From contig CAXMRU010000226.1 in assembly GCA_964195715.1 (NCBI GenBank), positions 1 through 17,769 of the forward strand: a DNA stretch of 17,769 nucleotides, written 5' to 3'. The translations under genes were made by a program, and so were the position numbers. Of the stretch, positions 6,519 through 11,744 are shown piece after piece (position 1 is the first letter of the stretch; each line of letters opens with the position of its first letter). Below the pieces are notes generated by a model. That model ran no database searches, was not told where the DNA came from, and saw only the letters and a list, made by a program, of their open reading frames with translations. The stretch is from Benthicola sp964195715 (GTDB lineage Bacteria; Gemmatimonadota; Gemmatimonadetes; Palauibacterales; Palauibacteraceae).

Positions 6519-7676
6519 TCAGCCCGAGATCCAGGTTCGGCCGTCTTCGCGGATGTGGGCGGTACGTCCGTCGGTAAGAGGAAGCACGGCTTCGAATCCG
6601 GAGGGAGTGAGGACGATCGCGGGTGGCCACGGCAGCTCCGCATCGGGGGAGCGCTCCAGCCCGAGCTCGCCGGCCGTGGCGGCCCACGATCCTGTCTCCG
6701 CCGCTCGTTCGCGCTGCCGGTAGTACACCTGGCGCAGTGCCCAACCGGCTCTCTCGCCCTCCGTCAGTTCGCCAACGGCATCACCCGCGGTGACGAACTC
6801 CACGATCCCCCACATCTCGGGGTAGTGCATCGCGATCCGTCCCTGGGGAGACCACACCCAGTTGTCCTCCGGCAGGGGCTCGCCGGTGTCCGGATCGGTC
6901 TGCTTCACGTAGCCTCCGCTCTCGGCGGCCAGGCGCCACTGGACACGTGAAAAGTTGAAGCGCCAGCGATCTCCCGGCCGCGGCGGCACGGGCCGGCCAG
7001 CGGCCTCGGCGAGCACGACCCACGGAATGGCGATTTCCACGCTCCAGCCCACGTCCACGTCCGCCGGGTCGTTCAAGGTGCCGTCGATCGCGACGGCCGT
7101 GCGGAGCTCGCGGATATCCCAGGCGTCGATCGCGGGACCGCCGTCCCGATACGGCTTGATCAGCATCAGGTCCCATTCGGTGCCCAGCGCGTTGATCTCC
7201 AGCTCGTAGTACAGGTGGGAGTCCCCGTCCGGATCAATGAACACCTCGAAGTCGTGGTCCTGGTAGATGACCGCGTCCCGATCCGTCAGCGTGCCCCACA
7301 CGTGGGGCTCCTCCATGTCCGCGCCGATATACAGGAAGTCGTCGTCCCACAGGAGCCGGGCTCGGGTGCGGAATCTCGGGGCGGGAAGAGAGCCTCCCCG
7401 TATGTCCACGAAGTCGGCGGTCCAGGGTGCAGACTGCCATACGTCATCGTCCAGCGAGCCGTCGATGATGGGTGCCCGCTCGGCGCGGGGCGCCGCGTAG
7501 ACCTCCGGACGCCATGGGATCGCCGGCTCCGGCACCGTCTCGACCTCCGCGAGCACGGCATCGACCGGGGCAACACGGCCCCGGAGCCCATCGGTCCGCC
7601 CCCCCTCGGCCGTGCACGATCCCAGTACTGTCGCGCACGCCACGGCGGCCGCGGCGATGACCATCCGGCGAGCCAC
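6519..7676 (-). CDS. Lipoprotein with a CBM9-like carbohydrate-binding domain
   Basis: First gene of the minus-strand glycoside operon. The chosen GTG start (7676) gives 385 residues beginning MARRMV, a hydrophobic segment and the lipobox VLGSC with Cys21, so a membrane-anchored lipoprotein is expected. Residues about 65-230 match the CBM9/DOMON-like fold: PIIDGSLDDDVWQSAPW, TRARLLWDDDFLYIGADMEEP, DFEVFIDPDGDSHLYYELEINALGT and VGWSVEIAIPW. The C-terminal 120 residues have no assigned domain. Start choice is unsettled because none of the candidates (TTG 7784, ATG 7748, GTG 7676, ATG 7664) has a clear ribosome site; 7676 gives the best lipoprotein signal. The product probably captures or helps process a glycan outside the cytoplasm before uptake by the symporter encoded 5 nt downstream. 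Confidence 0.82.
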   Translation of the reverse strand: MARRMVIAAAAVACATVLGSCTAEGGRTDGLRGRVAPVDAVLAEVETVPEPAIPWRPEVYAAPRAERAPIIDGSLDDDVWQSAPWTADFVDIRGGSLPAPRFRTRARLLWDDDFLYIGADMEEPHVWGTLTDRDAVIYQDHDFEVFIDPDGDSHLYYELEINALGTEWDLMLIKPYRDGGPAIDAWDIRELRTAVAIDGTLNDPADVDVGWSVEIAIPWVVLAEAAGRPVPPRPGDRWRFNFSRVQWRLAAESGGYVKQTDPDTGEPLPEDNWVWSPQGRIAMHYPEMWGIVEFVTAGDAVGELTEGERAGWALRQVYYRQRERAAETGSWAATAGELGLERSPDAELPWPPAIVLTPSGFEAVLPLTDGRTAHIREDGRTWISG

Positions 7677-7883
7677 GGCGGTGTGCGCCAGGTCGCGGAG
7701 GCGATCGAGCCCGAGGGCGGTGGTGATCGGGGTGGCGGGTCGGTGCATGCGGCCAAAGCTCTGTTGCCGCGTCGGGGCCGTCAACGTGCTTGCGATCCGC
7801 GGATCCGGTCATTCCGGGTCAGTGAACGCATTCGAATGACCTTTTTGCACGATTCAGGGGGGTCCTTTCGGGGAGGACACAGC

Positions 7884-7892
7884 TGTGGATAA
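7884..7892. promoter_or_regulatory. Perfect DnaA-box sequence
   Basis: TGTGGATAA is the exact reverse complement of the consensus DnaA box TTATCCACA. It is a single copy in the divergent intergenic region. There is no dnaA or dnaN and no AT-rich unwinding region nearby, so a role as transcription-control or DnaA-titration site is more likely than an origin; chance is also possible. Confidence 0.35.
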
Positions 7893-7906
7893 ACGGTCAA
7901 TCGCCT

Positions 7907-7934
7907 GTCGTGATGCTGGTTACGCGATCACGAC
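7907..7934. promoter_or_regulatory. Inverted repeat, possible operator of the divergent promoters
   Basis: GTCGTGAT (7907-7914) and ATCACGAC (7927-7934) are perfect inverted arms with a 12-base spacer, 15 bases from the DnaA box. The spacing suits a dimeric regulator site. No regulator gene is present in the window. Confidence 0.35.
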
Positions 7935-8042
7935 TCGACGAGGTATGTCCATTGCGGAAAGAAGTCGTGACAGCGGCCTCGTCGGCCCCGCCTTCGAATG
8001 GGAGGAGGCGCGCCGCCTGCCGCCCGGAGGAGGTACCGGAGA

Positions 8043-8813
8043 ATGTTCGGGAACCTGACTTTCCACCGATCGATGGTGGTCGGCGTCGTCCTCCTGTGGT
8101 CGATTCTCTGTCTGGCACCGCCGCTTCCGGCCCAGGAGTCGGAGGAGGCCACTGGACCGCTGCTGAAAGTGGACCTGGTGCGGCTGCTGGCAGTGGGCGA
8201 CTACACGGAAGACGAAGTCGTACACATCGTCCGAATGAACTGCGTGAGCTTCCGGCCTACCGAGCGTGACCGGCTGGACCTCCTGGCGCTGCCGTACGGT
8301 GGTCCGGCTCTCAGCGAGATCCAGCGGTGCCGCACCCGGGGACAGGCCGCCGGCTTCTCCCGGGGGATTCCCCGGGCCAACCCGGTCAACTCGACTGACG
8401 AGGCTCCGGCCGCGTCCGACGAGGCTCTGCAGGTGGCTGCTCTCTCATCGAATCCCCTCGGAGAGCGCCCGGTCTTCGCGGCGCCCAAATTCACGATCGT
8501 GGTGGAGGATGATCGACCGGCGCTGATGGCCTCTGAGATCCCGCCCATGCTGGAGAACTGGGAGCAGGTGTCCCAGCAGCTACTCCAGGAGTACCGGCCG
8601 AACCAGCGTCGAGACGGAAAAGTCGTGCTCAGGGTCCGCGTGGACGAGACAGGTCGCGCCGCCGACTCGCTGCTGACGGAGTCCAGCGGTGATCCCTACC
8701 TTGACGCTGCCGTCCTCGCCACCGTATCGGTGATGCGGTTCAGACCCGCGATGAGCCGGGACCGCCGGGTCGCTGCCTGGACCGAGTTGCCGATCCAGTT
8801 CGAGACGCCATAG
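8043..8813 (+). CDS. Exported protein with a TonB C-terminal domain
   Basis: A 256-residue protein with a hydrophobic N-terminus (11-30, ending PLPAQ) that is a signal peptide or signal anchor. Residues about 165-255 form a TonB C-terminal domain: YRPNQRRDGKVVLRVRVDETG, a SGDPYLDAAVLATVSVMRFRP core and a final WTELPIQF strand. Residues about 40-97 form a small helical module (DLVRLLAVGDYTEDEVVHIV, then SFRPTERDRLDLL) which I have seen in multi-domain bacterial proteins but cannot name. The proline-rich periplasmic linker of classical TonB is absent, so it may not span the periplasm to outer-membrane receptors. ATG 8043 is chosen for the GGAGGAGG site just upstream. No exbB or exbD lies nearby. 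It may be a free periplasmic partner rather than the energiser of a specific receptor. Confidence 0.82.
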   Translation: MFGNLTFHRSMVVGVVLLWSILCLAPPLPAQESEEATGPLLKVDLVRLLAVGDYTEDEVVHIVRMNCVSFRPTERDRLDLLALPYGGPALSEIQRCRTRGQAAGFSRGIPRANPVNSTDEAPAASDEALQVAALSSNPLGERPVFAAPKFTIVVEDDRPALMASEIPPMLENWEQVSQQLLQEYRPNQRRDGKVVLRVRVDETGRAADSLLTESSGDPYLDAAVLATVSVMRFRPAMSRDRRVAAWTELPIQFETP

Positions 8814-8839
8814 CGGTACGACGGCGGAGCTGAAACCGA

Positions 8840-8868
8840 AGCGCCGGGGGCTCAGTCCTCCCGGCGCT
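8840..8868. terminator. Hairpin between convergent genes
   Basis: AGCGCCGGG (8840-8848) and CCCGGCGCT (8860-8868) make a perfect 9-base-pair stem with an 11-base loop. It covers the stop codon of the DUF4342 gene and starts 26 bases after the TonB-like gene. There is no T-run on either side, so it is at best a weak or protein-assisted terminator. Confidence 0.35.
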
Positions 8869-9196
8869 CCACCTTGATCGTGCAGTTGGCCACGAGGGCC
8901 GCGATCGCACCCAACGCCGCCCACACCGGGAGCAGCAAGGCACCTACGACCCCGATCGCCAGTGGGATCTCGATCAGCGTGTTGCCCTGATCGGTCCGGA
9001 TCGTGATGCGGCGGACGTTGCCCTCCCGAACGAGCTCCTTCACCCGGCTCAGCAGGTCCTCGCCCCTCACCTCGTATTCCTCGGTGGCTTCGTCCGGTCC
9101 CTCGGCCTCTGTCTCTTCTACTACCTCCACCTCGACTTCGATGCCGTCTACCTCAACCTCGACCCGCTCCTCCTGGTCGCCGTGCTCCTCAGTCAC
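8852..9196 (-). CDS. DUF4342 family protein with an acidic N-terminus
   Basis: A 114-residue protein. Residues 1-43 are extremely rich in glutamate and aspartate and include alternating E-V runs. Residues 44-112 match DUF4342: GEDLLSRVKELVREGNVRRI, an ITIRTDQGNTLIEIPLAIGV segment, a hydrophobic helix LLLPVWAALGAIAALVA, and a short charged tail. The domain has one likely membrane segment; its role is unknown. GTG 9196 is preferred over ATG 9223 because GGGAGG lies 6 nt upstream of it, while the ATG lies next to a strong inverted repeat (9225-9244) and has no ribosome site. The gene is divergent from the zinc-ribbon gene and convergent with the TonB-like gene. Confidence 0.8.
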   Translation of the reverse strand: MTEEHGDQEERVEVEVDGIEVEVEVVEETEAEGPDEATEEYEVRGEDLLSRVKELVREGNVRRITIRTDQGNTLIEIPLAIGVVGALLLPVWAALGAIAALVANCTIKVERRED

Positions 9197-9224
9197 ATTG
9201 TCCTCCCTGTTGTCTCGATTCATC

Positions 9225-9244
9225 CGGACCCGCTGGCGGGTCCG
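9225..9244. repeat. Perfect inverted repeat upstream of the DUF4342 gene
   Basis: CGGACCCGC (9225-9233) and GCGGGTCCG (9236-9244) are perfect 9-base arms around a TG centre. The repeat sits about 30 bases upstream of the chosen GTG start on the minus strand. It could be an operator or a leader hairpin. Confidence 0.4.
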
Positions 9245-9273
9245 ACGCCTGCATCACTTCTCCTACGAGACCT

Positions 9274-9301
9274 GCAGCGCTCAGGTTTTGCTGAGCGCTG
9301 C
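9274..9301. repeat. Perfect 11-base-pair hairpin without a T-tail
   Basis: Arms 9274-9284 and 9291-9301 (core CAGCGCTCAG and CTGAGCGCTG) pair perfectly around the 6-base loop GTTTTG. It lies in the divergent region between the DUF4342 and zinc-ribbon genes. No T-run follows on either strand, so it is not a standard terminator. It may be a protein site, a cruciform or part of an RNA leader. Confidence 0.5.
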
Positions 9302-9371
9302 GAAGCTGGGACAGGAAGTCCCGAAGCGCGCCCTTCGGTCCTCCCGTTTGACCGTCTGCATCCGGTCGGTG

Positions 9372-9400
9372 GTGACAACGCCGACCGGGTCTGTTAGGAT
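9372..9400 (+). promoter_or_regulatory. Promoter of the zinc-ribbon gene
   Basis: GTGACA (9372-9377, 5 of 6 to the -35 consensus) and TAGGAT (9395-9400, 4 of 6 to the -10 consensus) are separated by exactly 17 bases. Transcription would begin near 9407, leaving a leader of about 60 nt before the GTG start at 9469. Confidence 0.5.
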
Positions 9401-9468
9401 GGCGGCAACTTCTACGGGTGGTGGCGGTTGGGAGGTGACCATCTGAGCCGAATGACCCGGAGGATATC

Positions 9469-10056
9469 GTGGAGTGGCAGATTTACAGCCGCACGGGCCG
9501 TGTGTACGGAGCGGAGCTCAAGAAGCCGGCCGTCGTCCAGACGATGCACGGCGCAGTCGGAGCGGAAGCCGGCGACTTCCTGGTCGTCGATCTCGATTGC
9601 GAGCACATTCGATACTACCCGGCGCGCTATTTCCATCGCTCCTACGAGGTGGTAGAGCGGCCGCTTCCCCTCAAGGCCCAGGCCGACCTGTCGGCGCTCG
9701 TGTTTGAACACGTCATCGAGGCCGGAGATGCGTCCATGGGGGAAACGTGTGTGCGGTGCGGTAACCGCAGGACCCGCATGGAGTTCGAGGGAGTACCGAC
9801 GTGCATGGACTGCGAGCTGAAGCTCAAGGCGGAGCGCGAGGAGACCATGCGGTGCCACCATGACGGTGGCGAGATGCGGAAGGAAGTCATCCAGAACGTA
9901 ATCGTCGATCGCTGCCCCGAGTGTGGAGGAGTGTGGTTCGATGGCGGCGAGCTGGACATTCTCGGTGCCGCATTCCGTCGTGCCGCCGACTTTGGAATGC
10001 CTGCGGAGCTGGCTTCGAGGTTGATCCACGGACTCGTGGATAGGCAGTCAGAATAG
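9469..10056 (+). CDS. Double zinc-ribbon protein (zf-TFIIB domain)
   Basis: A 195-residue soluble protein starting at GTG 9469, with GGAGG 7 nt upstream. Residues about 8-62 resemble a short all-beta region of the PGDYG kind (GDFLVVDL, then RYFHRSYEVV). A first zinc ribbon follows with CVRC (94-97) and CMDC (112-115), then a charged helix. The second ribbon is of zf-TFIIB type: RCHHDGGEM (128-136) and RCPECGGVWFDGGELDIL (148-165). In this second ribbon the first knuckle reads C-H-H-D, so the usual second cysteine is Asp132 (or a histidine serves instead). Proteins of this type are common but their role is unknown; nucleic-acid or protein binding is a guess. It lies between its own promoter and glutamate dehydrogenase on the same strand. 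Confidence 0.82.
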   Translation: MEWQIYSRTGRVYGAELKKPAVVQTMHGAVGAEAGDFLVVDLDCEHIRYYPARYFHRSYEVVERPLPLKAQADLSALVFEHVIEAGDASMGETCVRCGNRRTRMEFEGVPTCMDCELKLKAEREETMRCHHDGGEMRKEVIQNVIVDRCPECGGVWFDGGELDILGAAFRRAADFGMPAELASRLIHGLVDRQSE

Positions 10057-10187
10057 CAAGTGCAGCGGGACGGAGAACGAGCCTTCTCTGGTGCTGCCGC
10101 GGTCTCTTCCAGTAGCACGATTCTTGATATAGGGATCGCTGATTCCAGGTTGCCGATCAACCGGATACCACGAAAGGAACAACGAGC

Positions 10188-11552
10188 ATGACCAACGCCG
10201 CTAATGCGGAAGTCCGACAGGTGCTCGAGAACTTCATGGCTCACGTCATAAAGCGAAATCCGGGCGAGTCGGAGTTTCACCAGGCCGTGCGAGAGGTAGC
10301 GCACAGCGTCATTCCGTTCACGTTCGATCATCCGGAATACCGCAAGGAGAAGATCCTGGCGCGGATGACGGAGCCCGATCGAATCATCATATTTCGCGTG
10401 TCGTGGGAGGACGACCAGGGCAACGTGCGGGCCGACAGGGCCTGGCGGGTCCAGTTCAACAACTCGATCGGGCCGTACAAGGGCGGGCTGCGGTTCCACC
10501 CGACGGTGAACCAGAGCATCCTGAAGTTCCTCGGCTTCGAGCAGGTATTCAAGAACAGTCTCACGACCCTGCCGATGGGCGGCGCCAAGGGCGGCGCCAA
10601 CTTCGATCCGAAGGGCAAGAGCGACCGCGAAGTGATGCGGTTCTGCCAGTCGATGATGACCGAGCTGTATCGGCACATCGGCGCCCGCACGGACGTCCCG
10701 GCCGGCGACATCGGCGTCGGCGCGCGCGAGATCGGCTATCTGTTCGGTCAGTACAAGCGCCTGCGGAACGAGTTTGATGGCATCCTCACGGGCAAGGGCC
10801 TGGCTTTCGGCGGCAGCCTGATCCGCACCGAGGCGACAGGGTACGGTACCGTGTACTTCATGGAGGACATGCTGAACCACCGCGGCGACGGCATCGAGGG
10901 CAAGAAGTGCACGGTCTCCGGCTCGGGCAACGTGGCCATCTACACCATGGAGAAGCTGCTCGACCTCGGTGCGACACCGGTCACGGCTTCCGATTCCGGA
11001 GGCACGATCCACGATCCGGCCGGCATCGACCGCGAGAAGCTCGAGTGGCTCAAGGACCTGAAAGAAGTCCGCCGCGGCCGCATCAACGAGTATGCCGAGC
11101 ACTTCGGGTGCGAGTATCTGCCCGGTAAGCGGCCCTGGATCGTTCCGTGCGACCTGGCCTTCCCAAGCGCCACGCAAAACGAGCTCGACAGTGAGGACGC
11201 CCGTACGTTGATCGCCAACGGGTGCATCGGCGTTGCGGAGGGCGCGAACATGCCCAGTGACTCCGACGCAGTAGACGTATTCCAGGAGGCGAAGATCATG
11301 TACGGCCCGGGCAAGGCGGCGAACGCCGGCGGCGTGGCCGTTTCGGGCCTGGAGCAGAGCCAGAACTCGTCCCGCGTCGCGTGGACGCGCGAGGAAGTGG
11401 ACGAGAAACTCCACAAGATCATGGCGGACATCCACGAACAATGCGTCATCTATGGCGGCTCAGATGATGGGTACGTGGACTATGTGCGCGGTTCGAACAT
11501 CGGCGGATTCGTGAAGGTCGCGAACGCGATGGTTGGATACGGCATCGTCTGA
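10188..11552 (+). CDS. gdhA: Glutamate dehydrogenase, NADP-specific hexameric type
   Basis: This cytoplasmic enzyme interconverts 2-oxoglutarate plus ammonia and L-glutamate. The 454-residue product closely matches the bacterial GdhA family (about 447 residues). Features are GPYKGGLRFHPTVNQSILKFLGFEQ (95-119), the catalytic lysine in LPMGGAKGG (Lys134), PAGDIGVGAREIGYLFGQYK (171-190) with the catalytic aspartate Asp174, and the dinucleotide loop GSGNVA (245-250). The segment starting EGANMP near the C-terminal third is also typical. ATG 10188 has a GGAAC-type ribosome site upstream. The 131-base gap before it has a TATAGG that could be a -10 but no good -35. A strong terminator follows, so it is probably monocistronic. 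NADP preference is inferred from overall family likeness, not from a decisive residue. Confidence 0.95.
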   Translation: MTNAANAEVRQVLENFMAHVIKRNPGESEFHQAVREVAHSVIPFTFDHPEYRKEKILARMTEPDRIIIFRVSWEDDQGNVRADRAWRVQFNNSIGPYKGGLRFHPTVNQSILKFLGFEQVFKNSLTTLPMGGAKGGANFDPKGKSDREVMRFCQSMMTELYRHIGARTDVPAGDIGVGAREIGYLFGQYKRLRNEFDGILTGKGLAFGGSLIRTEATGYGTVYFMEDMLNHRGDGIEGKKCTVSGSGNVAIYTMEKLLDLGATPVTASDSGGTIHDPAGIDREKLEWLKDLKEVRRGRINEYAEHFGCEYLPGKRPWIVPCDLAFPSATQNELDSEDARTLIANGCIGVAEGANMPSDSDAVDVFQEAKIMYGPGKAANAGGVAVSGLEQSQNSSRVAWTREEVDEKLHKIMADIHEQCVIYGGSDDGYVDYVRGSNIGGFVKVANAMVGYGIV

Positions 11553-11579
11553 GCCGGTCAGACTCAGCCTGTTGGACCT

Positions 11580-11618
11580 GCCGCCGGTGGCCCTTACGGG
11601 TCGCCGGCGGCTTCTTCG
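11580..11618 (+). terminator. Intrinsic terminator of the glutamate dehydrogenase gene
   Basis: GCCGCCGG (11580-11587) pairs with CCGGCGGC (11604-11611). The stem continues inward through TGG/TCG-type pairs and CCC with GGG, giving about 14 pairs closed by a TTAC loop. TTCTTCGT follows. It begins 28 bases after the gdhA stop. Confidence 0.85.
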
Positions 11619-11627
11619 TGTCTGGAA

Positions 11628-11711
11628 CGCGAGACTCTGTCGCCGGTATGCTCGTGGCAGACCCATGTTAAGGGCCTGTAAGTCTCGCGCGCCCTGGCAG
11701 GCTGCCAGGGC
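11628..11711 (+). promoter_or_regulatory. Structured leader upstream of the M16 protease gene
   Basis: CGCGAGACT (11628-11636) and AGTCTCGCG (11681-11689) are perfect 9-base arms enclosing 44 bases. Inside, 11637-11643 can pair with 11654-11660 (two wobbles), and CCC (11662-11664) with GGG (11672-11674), giving a three-way junction. A second perfect hairpin, GCCCTGGCA (11691-11699) with TGCCAGGGC (11703-11711), follows directly. The element lies between the gdhA terminator and the protease ribosome site at 11732. It matches no riboswitch family I can recall. If a promoter lies inside this stretch, the arms would act at DNA level instead. Confidence 0.4.
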
Positions 11712-11744
11712 CCGATGAACATGAACCAAACAGGAAGATCTGCG

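Larger units (their letters stand above)
7677..8042. other. Divergent control region between the glycoside operon and the TonB-like gene
   Basis: About 365 bases lie between the chosen divergent starts (less if the CBM9 gene begins at 7748 or 7784). It contains a perfect DnaA box at 7884-7892 and an inverted repeat at 7907-7934. I find no promoter with good -35 and -10 hexamers at proper spacing on either strand. Confidence 0.5.

Noticed and set aside
6514..6744. Upstream extension of the symporter gene to 6744
   Set aside because: The 77 extra residues are Arg-rich, overlap the CBM9 gene in another frame and do not resemble SSS proteins.
7884..7934. Replication origin suggested by the DnaA box
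   Set aside because: Only one box, no AT-rich unwinding stretch, and no replication genes nearby.
9642..11441. 599-codon open frame on the minus strand opposite the zinc-ribbon and gdhA genes
   Set aside because: Runs antisense through two convincing genes and has no family motifs; a shadow of GC-rich codon use.
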